64,000 nt of DNA from Prorocentrum cordatum (GCA_963575745.1 CAUYUJ010018727.1:425393-489392), one strand, 5' to 3'; counted from the first letter of the stretch, positions 20,272 through 30,830 are shown. Program-made: numbers and translations. The notes: generated by a model from the sequence alone, not told the origin.

Positions 20272-20425
20272 GGGGGGGACTGGGGAAGGGGGGGTGCGAC
20301 ATGCGCTGCATGCAGCCGCTTTCGGCCCCATCACTGGGCGCTTTCCTCGATGCCTTGGCGCCTTTGGCGCTCCTGGGTCTGGAAGTCGGCTGCGTGAGTT
20401 GTTTCGCTACCGCCCCCCCCCTCCC
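20272..20425. mobile_element. Family G element
   Basis: ggggggactggggaaggggg, catgcgctgcatgcag, the cctttggcgctcctggg region, and a terminal C run. Shares the order of motifs with 19521-19672 and 43516-43691. Confidence 0.65.
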
Positions 20426-20469
20426 CCCACTGACTCGGAAGCCAGCACGGGGGGGGGGAAAGAGAAGGG

Positions 20470-20667
20470 GCGGGCCTTCTCAGAAGGCTCGGAAGGCCTC
20501 GAAGGCGCGGACAGCTTCTCAGAAGGCCGCCGGAGGGCTTCGGAGAAGCCCCGCCGCCCTCTTGGAAGGCCTGCCCCTTCTCAGAAGGCACGGACAACTT
20601 CTCAGAAGGCCGCCGGAGGGCTTCGGAGAAGCCCCGCCGCCCTCTTGGAAGGCCTGCCCCTGCTCAC
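20470..20667. repeat. Tandem duplication of ~92-bp unit
   Basis: 'cttctcagaaggccgccgga ... cctcttggaaggcctgcccc' occurs twice (about 20512-20578 and 20604-20670), almost identical. A third partial unit lies upstream. Confidence 0.85.
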
Positions 20668-20684
20668 TTCCCGCCCCCCCCCCT

Positions 20685-20752
20685 CGCTCGCCGCCGATGG
20701 CCAACACCCCCCTCGCTCGCCACCGATGGCCAACACCTCCCCTCCCTTCCGA
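20685..20752. repeat. Two copies of a ~27-bp unit
   Basis: 'ctcgctcgcc(g/a)ccgatggcc' followed by aacacc, repeated twice. Confidence 0.8.
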
Positions 20753-20965
20753 CCCGACGGCTCCTGCCTCTCGGTCGGGAGTGCCCCGGCGCGGCCCCCG
20801 TGGGTGCGCGGCCCCCGCGGGCGCGCCGCGCGCGGGGCACCCGCGCAGGGGCCGCCCCGCGCCCCCAGGGGGTCGCGGGCCGGGGCGTGCAGGCCGCGAG
20901 GCTGCGCGTCTCGGGGTCCTCGGGGGGTTTGAGAAGCCGCGCTCTTGATGCGCTGTCGCGACACG

Positions 20966-21696
20966 TTCCTCCTCCTTCTCCTCCTCCTCCTCCTCCTCCT
21001 CCTCCTCCTCCTCCTCCTCCTCCTCCCTCCTCCTCCTCCTCCCCCTCCTCCTCCTCCTCTCTCCTCCCTTCCTCCTCCTTCCCTCCTCCTCCTTCCTCTC
21101 CTCCTCCCTTCCTCCTCCCTCCTCCTCTCCTCCTCCTCCTCCTCCTCCTCCTCACCTCTCCTCCTCCTCCTCCTCCTCCTCCCTCCTCCTCCTCCCTCCT
21201 CCTCCTCCTCCCCTCCTCCTTCTTCCTCTCCTCCTCCTCCTCCTCCTCCTCCTCCTCCTCCTCCTCCTCCTCCTCCTCCTCCTCCTCCTCCTCCTCCTCC
21301 CTCCTCCTCCTCCTCCTCCTCCTCCTCCGCCTCCCCTCCTCCTCTCCTCCTCCTCCTCCTCCTCCCCCCCTCCTCCTCCTCCTTCCCCTCCCCTTCCTCC
21401 TCCTCCTCTCCTCCTCCTCCTCCCTCCTCCCTCGTCCTCCCCCTCCTCCTTCTTCCTCCTCCTCCTCTCCTCCCTCCTCCTCCTCCTCTCCTCCTCCCCC
21501 TCCTTTCCTCCTCCTCCTCCTCCTCCTCCTCCTCCTCCTCCTCCTCCTTCTCCTCCCCCTCCCCTCCCCTCCCCCTCCCTCTTCCTCTCCCCCTCCTTCT
21601 TCCTCTCCTCCTCATCCTCCTCCTCCTCCTCCTCGTCCTCCTCCTCCTCCTCCTCCTCGTCCTCCTCCTCCTCCTCCTCCTCCTCCTCCTCCTCCT
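20966..21696. repeat. TCC/CTC pyrimidine microsatellite array
   Basis: About 730 bp of (TCC)n with CCC and TTC interruptions, the complement in kind of the GGA arrays at 1.1 kb and 42.2 kb. Poly-Arg/Glu/Gly and poly-Pro/Ser/Leu frames are repeat translations. Confidence 0.97.
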
Positions 21697-21716
21697 GAGT
21701 GGGGTCGGAGTGCAGT

Positions 21717-21840
21717 GGGGGGCCCATGCCAAGAAGCACTCTGCTTGCATCCAGGATGCCCTGGGTCTCTCGGGTTCGGATGGTTCTGCTATGGAAAGCG
21801 TGGCGCTCCCACGCCAAAAAACAATGGACGTCTTGGGGTT
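21717..21840 (+). CDS. Possible exon, unrecognised
   Basis: After 'gtcggagtgcag' the frame reads WGAHAKKHSACIQDALGLSG and continues SDGSAMESVALPRQ. The composition is protein-like and sharply different from the TCC array just upstream. No clear donor was chosen; a continuation to 21995 also stays open. Placement in gene 1 is not supported by phase. Low confidence. Confidence 0.3.
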
Positions 21841-21973
21841 GCAGGGTTGGGTTTCTTGTGGACTGGCCTCCACTGTATACTTGTTTGCATCAACGGTGGC
21901 ACGTTCCAGTTCCGCTTCGGTGTTGTCCGCTTTCATATCGACATCTGTTCAGCTTCGTTCCAGAAGGAGGCGT

Positions 21974-22029
21974 CCCAGGGCGAAGCTAGAAAGCACGTGA
22001 ACGAAAATAGAGAGCGCGTGCGTCATTGA
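21974..22029 (+). CDS. Possible short exon, unrecognised
   Basis: After the acceptor-like 'cttcgttccag' the frame reads KEASQGEARKHVNENRERVR and ends at a TGA near 22029. A GC donor (gagagc|gcgtg) could end it earlier. Charged, helix-like composition similar to gene 1 segments, but phase with the neighbours could not be tested securely. Confidence 0.3.
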
Positions 22030-22194
22030 CGGGTCACGTGACCTTGCATCTGACGGGTTTGGATGCGCTTCCCGTCCACGAGAGTGTTTGCGGATGCACT
22101 TTTTGATCGCCTTGCGCTCGCAGGGTTTACAGGAGGCAACGCTAGTTCGGGGGGCATAGCCTCAGGGGGGACGCATCGACCTCAAATCGCTCAC

Positions 22195-22315
22195 TGATCG
22201 CCGTCAGGGACCCGAGTTAGCCCACCGCGCCCAGAAACGTGCGGATTCGCTATCGGGGACCTATCGCAGATCGATCGGCGATGTATCGCCGCTTCCGGGT
22301 CGATGTTTCCCCCCT
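22195..22315. repeat. Family I repeat, copy 1
   Basis: gatcgccgtcaggg-cccga-ttagccca...cgcccaga, then cgctatcggggacctatcg and gatgtatcgccg. Same order at 24868-24985 and 42660-42850. Confidence 0.7.
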
Positions 22316-22555
22316 GAGCTTGTCCCCACCCCCCAGATGTGCCCCCTCGGAGGAGGGGGTGGTAGGAGTTGCAGCTGCTCCCAGGTCTAGAAGTTCTTTC
22401 CCGGACGCTTCGGCCCCATCCTGCAGCACCCCAGCGGTGCAAGACGCAGTCCGAGTTCCGAGTTCAGAACTGGGGCGCCCCTGCGCACCCGCCGTTCCCT
22501 ACACGGGACGCCCTCTGGGCGACATCGGCGCCGCTCCGTTCCGCTCCGCTCCCAG

Positions 22556-22614
22556 GTCTAGAAGACGACGAGTCGGACGGTGACGACGAGGCGCCGCCGA
22601 AGAAGGGCGACAAG
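22556..22614 (+). CDS. Candidate internal exon, gene 1 (acidic/Lys-rich)
   Basis: The acceptor ccgctccgctcccag is followed by two leftover bases and then LEDDESDGDDEAPPKKGDK, ending AAG|GA (GA donor). The start phase complements the single g left by 14660-14726, and the phase-0 end matches the phase-0 start of 25043-25111. Codon choice is mixed (GAC/GAT/GAG/GAA). Surroundings are non-repetitive here but coding frames stop nearby. Highly charged product; no family recognised. Confidence 0.55.
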
Positions 22615-22809
22615 GACCCGCGGGCTCACTGCCACGAACGAGTGCGACGTCTGGCCTTCTCGTTCGGGCCCTCGGGGGCGTGGCCTGGGCTCGGAGGGGG
22701 GCCGGGGGTGTGGGGCGCCTCGGTCGCCTCGGTCGGCTCGGTCGGCTGCGCTGTCGCTGCCGCGTCGTATTGCTGACTTCTCGGCCGCTACTAACGAATT
22801 CCTGGGAAG

Positions 22810-22935
22810 AGCATCGGCACTCAGTCTTCACTCTTCACTCTTCGCTGTCGGCTCAGTCGGCTCTTCGCTGTCGGCTCAGTCTTCAATCTCCACTCTTCAC
22901 TCGTCGCTCGTCACTCTTCGCTGTCGGCTCCGTCG
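22810..22935. repeat. Short degenerate repeat 'cactcttcgctgtcggctcagt'
   Basis: The phrase ctcttcgctgtcggctcagt recurs about four times with truncations. Confidence 0.75.
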
Positions 22936-23084
22936 GTCTTCGCATGTGCTGCCGCCGTGGGCGGCCTGGGCGTGGGAGGCGGCCCGCGGCATCGAGGCAC
23001 CGAGGCCCTCCGGCGACTTGCCTGCTGCTGTTGCTCGGCGGGCGGAGCCCCAGGGAGCTGATGTTTTGGACTTTGTTGTCCGAT

Positions 23085-23182
23085 GCGCGACGTCGTCGTC
23101 CTCGTCGTCGTCGTCGGCGGCATCGTCGTCCTCGTCGTCGTCCTCGTCCTCGTCGTCGCCGTCGTCGTCATCGTCGTCCCAG
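23085..23182. repeat. (GTC)n tract
   Basis: cgtcgtcgtc runs with cct and ggc interruptions. Related in type to the large array at 60.3-61.5 kb. Confidence 0.85.
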
Positions 23183-23189
23183 GGCGCGC

Positions 23190-23790
23190 GGAGCACCCTT
23201 CGCATCGAGGGCCGGGTCCTCGGAGGGCCCGGCCCTTGCCCCAGAGCCTTAGAGAGTCCGAGGTCGGTCAGGGACGGGTTTCCCCGCAACGCGACGAAAG
23301 CTCTTCCGAGACCCTCCAGAGACCCTCCCTCGAGCCTCGCAGAGCCCTTCCTGGAGGACTTTCGGAGGGTGTCGGGAGGGTTTCGGCTGTTTTGAGAGGG
23401 AACGAGTCCCTGGCAAACTTTGGACTTTCTAGCCAGAGCCGCCTTTTCCTCCTGAGTTGCTTTCTTGACGGCCCTGGGTCCAAAGGCCAGGGCCCGAGAA
23501 AAACCTCCGTGCTGTTTCGAAGCACGGTCGAATGCCAGGAGGCCCTGACTTCCGCGGAAGTTTCACTTTTTCTCGACTCGCGGCCCCAGAGGTCTCGCCG
23601 ACCGCTGTCTCGGGGGGCAGCAACTCGCCCACAATTGACTGCTGAGGACCACGAGGCACGAAAGCGGCCCCCGAGGGCTGAGACCAAAGACGAACCGCCA
23701 GTTGAGCAAAGCACATCGCCAGAGGCCCTGTCCTGGAGCCATCTTGGGCCCTGCCGACGTGCTCTCTCGCGCGGCGCACTGCTCCCCGGG
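23190..23790. other. Non-repetitive stretch with long open + frame, coding status unknown
   Basis: About 600 bp between two microsatellites is open on the + strand (e.g. QRPSLEPRRALPGGLSEGVG, then NFGLSSQSRLFLLSCFLDGP), running into the GAT array. The composition is Arg/Ser/Pro-rich, so chance opening in GC-rich DNA is plausible. Confidence 0.25.
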
Positions 23791-23792
23791 GA

Positions 23793-23793
<1 letters not shown>

Positions 23794-23853
<60 letters not shown>

Positions 23854-23878
23854 CTGATGCTGATGCTGATGCTGATGC

Positions 23879-23934
<56 letters not shown>

Positions 23935-24482
23935 CTGATGCTGATGCTGATGCTGATGCTGATGATGATGAGGATGGTGATGAGGATGAGGATGAGGATG
24001 AGGATGAGGATGAGGATGAGGATGAGGATGAGGATGAGGATGAGGATGAGGAGGAGGATGAGGATGAGGATGAGGATGAGGATGAGGATGAGGATCAGGA
24101 TGAGGATGAGGATGAGGATGAGGATGAGGATGAGGATGAGGATGAGGATGATGATGATGATGATGATGATTATGATGGTCATGATCATAATGACGCTGAT
24201 GATGTTGTTGATGATGATGAAAACGATGATGATGATGATAATGATGAGGGTGGTGGTGATGGTGGTGGTGATAGTAATGGTGATGATGATGCTGCTGATG
24301 CTGATGCTGCTGATGTTGATAGGCATGAGGATGATGATGATCGTGCTGAAGGTGGTGATGGCGATGGTGATGGTGGTAATGGTGGTAATGGTGATTGCGA
24401 TGGTGATGATGTCATTGACGGCGATGCTGATGGTGCTGATGATGAGGATACTTGTGATGCTGATGCTTATGCTGATCATGAC

Positions 24483-24554
<72 letters not shown>

Positions 24555-24720
24555 ACTTATCACGGTGATGACGCTGATGCTGATGATGGTGGTGATGATA
24601 ATGGTGGTGATGGTGGTTATGCTGGCGGTAGTGGTGGTGATGGTGATAGTGATGGTGATGTTGGTGATTGTGGTGGTGGTAATATGTGGTGATGAAGATG
24701 GTGGTGGTGGTGATGATGAT
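23794..24720. repeat. GAT array with GCT and GAG sub-blocks
   Basis: Perfect (GAT)n blocks alternate with (GATGCT)n (near 23850-23880 and 23935-23960) and a long (GATGAG)n block at 23975-24150, then decay to GGT-rich sequence. The ordered sub-blocks show stepwise expansion of variant units. Confidence 0.97.
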
Positions 24721-24864
24721 GGTAATGAGAACGATTGATATGAAGAACAATTAGCAGAGCACTAATATCAACAATACTGATTACTATAAAGACTAGGAAT
24801 CGTGATACTATGAGGAGGAGGAAAATGAGGAGGATAAGGAGGATGACACGGAGAATGATAAGGA

Positions 24865-24985
24865 GGAGGAGGCGATCGCCGACAGAGGCCCGATAGCCCA
24901 ACCCGCCCAAGAACTTCCGGTTTCGCTATCGGGGTCCTGCCGCCGATGTGTCGGCGATTTATTGCCAATTCCAGGCCAAGGTGCT
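24865..24985. repeat. Family I repeat, copy 2
   Basis: ggcgatcgccgacagaggcc, cgatagcccaacccgccca, cgctatcggggtcctgccg, gatgtgtcggcgatttattg. Confidence 0.75.
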
Positions 24986-25042
24986 CCTCCCCGCGAGTGG
25001 GCCCCCCCTCCGTTTCTCGTCCCCCTCGGTGCCCGTTTCCAG

Positions 25043-25111
25043 GAAGAGGAGGAGCCAGAGATAGTCGTGGACAAGGACAAGAACTGGAGCGCGGTCAACC
25101 TGGTGTGCAAG
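25043..25111 (+). CDS. Candidate internal exon, gene 1
   Basis: The acceptor gtgcccgtttccag is followed in phase 0 by EEEEPEIVVDKDKNWSAVNL and then VCK, ending AAG|GA (GA donor). The first half is acidic; the second half (KNWSAVNLVCK) is not low-complexity, which argues for real coding sequence. Phase 0 on both sides fits 22556-22614 before it and 36771-37190 after it, which would make an intron of about 11.7 kb. No family recognised. Confidence 0.6.
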
Positions 25112-25427
25112 GAAGCGGGGAGGGGGGCGCCTCGCCGGCTCGTGCGCGCTCGGCTGCGGTCAGGCTGCGCTCTCGGGCGGAACGGCGTCTCGCAGGTCTG
25201 CGCCCTGTCGGGTCGGACGAAGCCCGACGAGCAAGAGCTCACGGCGTCCGCTGCATGCGGCTGCTGCTTCTTAGAAGCCCGGTGCGCGCCTCCTCCACCC
25301 ACCACCGCTCCTGCGTCCCGCAGCCGTGCCGTCCTGTCTGGCAGCCCCCGGCTGGCCTCCTCCTTCCTCCTCTTGTCGCCCTTGCCGCTCGCCAGCCCGT
25401 GCCCGCTTCTGCTTCGCGAGGAACCCG

Positions 25428-25562
25428 AGGGGGGGTACGAAATCTGCCGCATGCGGCTGGTTTCGGCCCCGCCGCTGGGCTCGTCCCTCGATGCGCAGAG
25501 GCGCTGGGGAAGACAACTGCGTGAGCTTATGCGTGAGCCCCCCTTCCGCTAACGCCCCTTGC
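25428..25562. mobile_element. Family G element
   Basis: gagggggggtacgaaatctg, ccgcatgcggctggtttcgg, ctcgatgcgcagaggcgctg, ending in C-rich sequence. Confidence 0.65.
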
Positions 25563-25733
25563 GTTAGGCTCGATCTTGGGAGGCGGGTGGGCCATGCACG
25601 TGGGGAGGCCTCGTGATCCAGCATCAGGGCACGGGGGGCCGAAATCACGACTGAGCCGATGCACAGCCCCGGCACCTGAAGGGTGTATGGAGGATCCAGT
25701 TGCATTGCCGCTCAGTTGGACCTCCGGTTCAAG

Positions 25734-25927
25734 CAGTGACGAAGCGTATTGGGCTGCATGTTGGCCAACCAACACATGTCTTTTTTTGATTTATATGAAA
25801 CGTTGATATATCGTTTCTGGGACGTCAGTAGCATATTCTGAGGCACTTGTTGGTGATCTTAGAACATCATCGTGCTCTGAAGGCATGTCGTGGTAGGCCT
25901 ACAGGAACACCAGGACGTCCAGCCCCT
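25734..25927. mobile_element. Family B element, diverged copy 4
   Basis: CAGTGACGAAGCGTATTGG at the left, tcgtggtaggcctacagga and ccagcccctg at the right. The middle is rearranged (194 bp). Flanks ttcaag and ctcaac echo the ctcaag flanks of copy 2. Confidence 0.7.
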
Positions 25928-26090
25928 GCTCAACTGGTGAGGCGAGGGGCACGGAGGGTGGCAGGCAGGTGGACATGCCTGATCTTCAGAGGGCTTTGTG
26001 GAACCCCAGGGACCGTTTTCGCTTCCCCTGGCGAGCACGGGCGTGACTGGGGCGGGGGGTAAACGGTAATTAGGGGGAGCGGGCTGGTCA

Positions 26091-26174
26091 GGTCACGATT
26101 CGTGCCGGCGCCGTCTGGGAAAACGCATAGGGATGCCGACTTCCCACGGCGCCGGCGCGAATCGGGACGTGACC
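26091..26174. mobile_element. Small foldback element (84 bp)
   Basis: The left arm ggtcacgattcgtgccggcg(ccgtctgggaa) pairs with the right arm ttcccacggcgccggcgcga...gacgtgacc, with a few mismatches and one short insertion. Confidence 0.65.
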
Positions 26175-26478
26175 ATGGGGGGGAGGGGGGTGGGGGCGGG
26201 GGGGCGAGTCACGGGCGTTCTCATGAACAATGAAGAATTTGCTCTTGTTGGATGAAAGGCTTTGGCAGTCGCGTTTACGCTGGGCGGCCTCGCCTGCGGT
26301 CGGGATCATTCGTAAGGGCTTCGCCCCCTGTCGCCGTCCCCCCCCATCAAACCCCCTATCAAAATGGAATATATCAGAGTCGTCTCGGTGCGTCTCGGCG
26401 CTGCCTTGGCGCATCTGGGAACATCATGCGGGGGCGGATAGGAATCATCAGCGCATATGTATTGAGACGTGGGCGTTA

Positions 26479-26945
26479 GCGAAGACGCCTACGGCGAATC
26501 ACCGCCGCCCCCTGCCTTCTAGAATCGCCCATGTGGCCGAGCGCTGTGGCAAGAGCTCTGCCAAGCGTTCGGACCATGGGTTTCCCCAATTGTTGTGGAA
26601 ACCCTTCGGGGAATACGTGGGGGATTTTTTGTGGACGTTGAGCTCGTTTCCGGGCTTTGTGCGGCTTTGTTCGCTCTTCCGGGTGGCCAGCGGGTTGGGC
26701 CGGAGTCCCAGGGGAGAGTTCTTTTGGACAAACATAAAAACCCAGATCGAAAGGGTCCAGCACGCCGGGCACCCCTGTGGCAAGCCAAGGGGGCGGCGGA
26801 TCGAAGACGCCTACGGCGAATCATCGCCGCCCCCTGCCTTTTCGGAAGCGCCTGTGTGGCCAAACGTTGAGGCCAGACCTGCCAAGCTATCGGACCATGT
26901 GTTCCCCGAATCGGCTTGGAAAGCCTTCGGGGAACACGGGGCATC
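26479..26945. repeat. Direct duplication of ~145-bp unit
   Basis: 26479-26625 and 26801-26945 share gaagacgcctacggcgaatc, cgccgccccctgccttt, tcggaccatg-gttccccgaa and ccttcggggaa in order. Confidence 0.85.
26650..26810. repeat. Family R repeat, copy 1
   Basis: ccgggtggcc-gcggg-tgggcc, agagttcttttgga, aaagggtccagcacgcc, aagccaagggggcggcggat are shared with 28035-28195. Confidence 0.85.
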
Positions 26946-28030
26946 TTGAAGGTCATCTTGGCCGTCTGGAGGCCATTTTGACCCTTTCGGGCCTTCGTGG
27001 AGGACGTCTTGGAGGGCTCTTGGGCCGTCTTGGAAGCCATCTTGAGCGTCTTGGAGACCTCTTGGGCCGTCTTGGGGGCCTCTTGGGGCAGTGTCTTGGG
27101 CCTCTTGGGCGATCTGCGATCTTTCGGGGCACTTGGGCCGTCTCGGGCCGTCGGAAGGCAGAAAAAAGCAAATGCCACAATCCTTCAAAAGGGCGTCTTA
27201 AAGGCCTCCTGTGCCGTCTTGGGGGCCTCTTGGGGCTGTCTTGGGGCCCTCTTGAGCCGTTCTGGGGCCATCTTGGAGGCCTCGTGGGCGATCTTTCAGC
27301 GATCTTCGGAGGCTCTTGGGCCGTCCCGGGCCGTCGGAAGGCCGAAAAGAAGGAACTGTCAAAATCCGTCAAACACCTAGGACAATCAATGTTTTGGGCC
27401 TCTTCTGGCCTTCCTGGAGGCTTGGGCCAGCTTCAAGTCAACTTCGGCCAACTTGGTGGGTTCCTGGCACGTCTGACGCCGTCGGGAGCCGTCTTGGGGG
27501 CCTTTCTGGGCCGACTTGGGGCCCTCTTGGGGTGCTTCGGGGCCGTCTTGGAGGCCATCTTGGGCGTCTTGGAGGCCATTTTGGGCGTGTTGGAGGCCTC
27601 TTGGGCCGTCTTGGGGCCCTCTTGGGGCCCTCTTGGAGGCCACTTGGGCTGTCATGGGGCCCTTTTGGGGGCCTCTTGGGCGATCTTGGGGGCCTCTTGG
27701 GCCATCTTGGGCCGTCGGAAAGCCGAAAAGGCGCAAATGCCAAAATTCTTGAAAACCCAACGGAAATAATGGAGATTGGCCCTTTCGGGCCTTCCAGGAG
27801 GACGTCTTGGAGGGCTCTTGGGCCGTCTTGGAGGCCTCTTGCGGGCCTGTTGGGCTATCTGAGGCCGTTTGGGTACATCTTGGGCCGTCTTGGAGGCATC
27901 TTGGGGCCATCTTAGCCGTCTTGGAGGCCATCTTGGGCCGTCTTGGAGACGTCTTGGAGACCATCTTGGGCCGCCTTGGCCGTCTTGGACGCCATCTTGG
28001 ACCAACTGGAGCAAACAGAGGCACGACGGA
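26940..28030. repeat. Large family D block, three or more AT-rich cores
   Basis: Over 1 kb of words like gggccgtcttgg, aggccatcttgg and ggcctcttgg. Cores recur at ~27130-27190, 27320-27390 and 27705-27775, each introduced by 'gggccgtcggaa(a/g)gc(c)gaaaa'. Trp/Gly/Leu-rich and Arg/Pro-rich frames here are repeat translations. Confidence 0.9.
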
Positions 28031-28034
28031 CGCG

Positions 28035-28195
28035 TTTTGGGGATTTTCCGGGTGGCCGGCGGGACGGGCCGAAGCCCCAGGGTGAGTTCTTTTGGAAAAA
28101 GAACCAAAACCAAAACCGAAAGGGTCCAGCACGCCAGGCACCCCTTTGCTAAAGCAAAAGGGGGTGGCAAGCCAAGGGGGCGGCGGATCCGAGTG
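28035..28195. repeat. Family R repeat, copy 2
   Basis: See 26650-26810. This copy has an extra hairpin segment, ggcacccctttgct / agcaaaagggggtggc. Confidence 0.8.
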
Positions 28196-28239
28196 GCCTG
28201 CGGCCCGTCCCGCCACCGTGCCTGGATTGTGGGTCTGAG

Positions 28240-28565
28240 GCCTCTTGTATATGTGTTTGGGCGTCGTGGGGGGGGGGGGCCTCTCGGGGGCCTCTTGGAG
28301 GCGGTCACGGCGCTTCCTGGGGACCTGTTGGGGCCTCGTGGGGTATCTTTTGAGCCTTTTGGAGGCTTCTTTGCCGCGTCTTGGGCGCCTCTTGGGGCCT
28401 CCTGGGGGCCTCCTGGGGGCTTCTCGGCTTCTCGACCATGTTGGCCTGTTGGGGCTCTCTCGGGAGGCCTCTTCGATCCCTCTTGGGGCCGCTTGGGGCC
28501 CTCTGGGACCGTCTTGGGATCATCTTCGGGCGCCTTGGAGCATCCATGGCCTGGGCAATACGCAT
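28240..28565. repeat. Family D block
   Basis: cctcttggggcctcctgggg words, continuing the 27-kb block after the family R repeat. Confidence 0.85.
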
Positions 28566-28624
28566 CTGGCCGAATTTGCTAGGGTCGATGGCCCCATGTA
28601 CGCAAATACAGAACCAGGTTTGTT

Positions 28625-29455
28625 GCCTCGGTGACGCACGAATTTAGTATTTTTCTAGCCTCGGGGGCGCGAATCTTTGGTAATTTACAATGTGTTCTGG
28701 CGTCGGGGACGCGACTATTGAGCAATTTGCGATGGTTTCTGGCGTCTGGTTTTGTTACAAAAAGGGTTAAGGCTTCGTGCCTCAGGGGCGCAAGGCTGGA
28801 GTCATTTACTAGGATTTGTTGTCTCGGGGGTGCAAGATTTGCATAATTTGCAAAGGTTGATGGCCTCGGGGACGCGACTATTGCGGAAGTTACGAGGTTT
28901 CTTTGTTTCGGGGGCGCAACAATTGTATATGTTACAAGGGTTACTGGCCTCGGGGACGCGACTAGTGTGTAATCTACCAGGGATCGTTGCCTCGGGGGCG
29001 CAACTGTGGCGTAATGTACGTCGGATCGTGACCTTAGAGGCGCGAATGTAGTGTAATTTACAGGAGATCGTGGCATCGGGGGCGCGAACATTGTATATTT
29101 TATCAGGAATCGTGGCTTCGGGGAGGCGAAAGGCGAATGTGGCGCAACTTGCAAGGGATCGTTGCCTCGGGGACGCGAGAGCGGTGTAATTTTTTCGGGA
29201 TCGTGGCGTCGGGTGCGCGAATGCGGTGTAATTTTATGGGGATCGTGGCCCCAGAGGCGCGAACGTACGTAGTGTAATTTGCAAGAGATCGTGGCTTCGG
29301 GGACGCGAACACGGCGTTTTTGACGAGGGATCGCGGCTTCGGAGACGCGACTGCGGAGCAATTTACGAGTGATCGTGGCGTCGGGGGCGCGAGCACACGG
29401 TAATTTACGATGGATTATTGCGTCGGGAGCGCGAATCTCATGTATTCTTACATGT
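28625..29455. repeat. Tandem array of ~42-bp units (about 19 copies)
   Basis: Unit like 'gggatcgtggcgtcgggtgc gcgaatgcggtgtaatttt' repeated with divergence; gcgaa, tcggggg and aattta landmarks recur every ~40-45 bp. The - strand frame 29460-28579 is open for 293 codons as a degenerate ~14-residue repeat (e.g. APDATIPKKLHRSR), because most units keep a length divisible by three. Confidence 0.9.
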
Positions 29456-29499
29456 CCCACGGCCCCGCAGGAATTCAGACAACGCGATTCGGGGGTGGT

Positions 29500-29670
29500 A
29501 GTAACCGGTGGTTTTCGGCTCCTCCCCTCGCGCGGACTTCAACAATTTGCAGTAGGAAGCAGCAAGCAGGACTAACAGTGGAGACTGAAAACTGGCACTG
29601 GTGCAGGGTACTGAAGCCTAATCCTCGCAGCCTGATGGCCCCATCAGGGGGGCCTGTGGATCCAGGTGGT
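29500..29670. repeat. Family W dispersed repeat, copy 2
   Basis: Partner of 6095-6280 (see there). Includes gcgcggacttcaacaatttg, gtggagactgaaaactggca and ctcgcagcctgatggcccc. Confidence 0.55.
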
Positions 29671-29769
29671 TCCAGCAACTCTGCCAGCGTGACTGCGAAG
29701 CACTCTGTGTGACGACACTTCGAGCACCCCCCAGAAAACAGTCAGATGTGACACCGCTCGTCGCCACAT

Positions 29770-30260
29770 TCTGAAGGCTCTCATGGGGCTTTTTTAGGCC
29801 GTCTTCGAGATGTCGTAGGCTTCTGTGGCGAAGTCGTGGGCCCGTCTTGTGGCTCATCTTGTGGCCCCGTTTGGCGGCAATGGGGTATTATCTTATTAGG
29901 CCATCTTGGATCCCTCTGGAGGATATCCTGGGCCGGCTTCGGATTCTCTTAGGGTTGTCTTGCGCAGTACAGGTGCCTTCTTTGAGCTCTCAGTGGGTCC
30001 TTGGGGCTATTCAGGGGCCGCAAGGGGAGGGACATTCGACCAAAGAGCGTGGAACGCGAAAACGCTTGCGTTTGGCATACCGAGGTCTTCCGCGGAGCGT
30101 CTTGGGAGTGTCTCGGAAAACCTGTCTGGGACTCGTTGGGTGCCCTTGGGGTCTTCAAGGGAGCAGTTGGGCCTCTCTTCGACAATATTTCGCCAGTTTG
30201 ACGACCTTGGTGGCCTGCCTGCTTCGCCTCGGAAGCCATCTGGGGCATCTAAGACCACAT
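29770..30260. repeat. Family D-like diverged block
   Basis: ggccgtcttcgag, ggcccgtcttgtgg, ccatcttggatcc and similar words, spaced more widely than in the 27-kb block. Confidence 0.6.
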
Positions 30261-30588
30261 GGAGGAGATGGATTGGTTGCACGCCCCACTCTGTGACCGA
30301 ATACATCCCCAGGCCGAAAGTTTTTCCTTTTGGGCTGAAAATATGAGAACATCAATGGATCCAATTGGATCCCTTTTCGGGCGTGGGAGAGTTTCGTAGA
30401 TCCTATGTCTGTGTTGCGCGGATCTAATTTGCTGTGTGTGTGAAAAATCAATAGAGCCATTTATTTCTCGGGAATAAATCTATCATAATAGTTAACATCC
30501 AGGACCCAGGGGAAATATGATCCGCAGAGCACCGCAAGTGAAGCATCATGCTATCCACGGAGCTGTGGATCTGCAGACCAATGCTATG
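30261..30588. other. Unassigned, relatively AT-rich spacer
   Basis: Contains a short inverted repeat, atggatccaattggatcc. No gene. Confidence 0.4.
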
Positions 30589-30589
30589 A

Positions 30590-30830
30590 TTCTACCGGGG
30601 AGGGGGGCCTTCCCAGGATGAAGAGGGGAAGGATGAGGGAAGAGGCAAGAGGAGGTGGGAGGAGAACAGAGGGGACGCAGGGGGGGAGAGAGGAGGAATA
30701 GTCAGGGAAGAGAGGGGGGGAAGAGGAAGGAAGAGGAGAAGGAGGAGGAGAAGGAGGATGAGGGAGGAGGGAGGGAAGTGGGAGGAGGAGGAAAGGAAGG
30801 GATGAGGGAGGGCGAGGACACACAAGCAAA
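30590..30830. repeat. Degenerate GGA/AGG purine tract
   Basis: gaggaagagaggggggaagagg-type purine sequence on the + strand. Confidence 0.85.

Noticed and set aside
27000-28600. Trp/Gly/Leu-rich (+) and Arg/Pro-rich (-) frames, seemingly membrane-like or histone-like proteins
   Set aside because: They follow the 12-bp family D word in every block and orientation; period 12 keeps frames open without selection.
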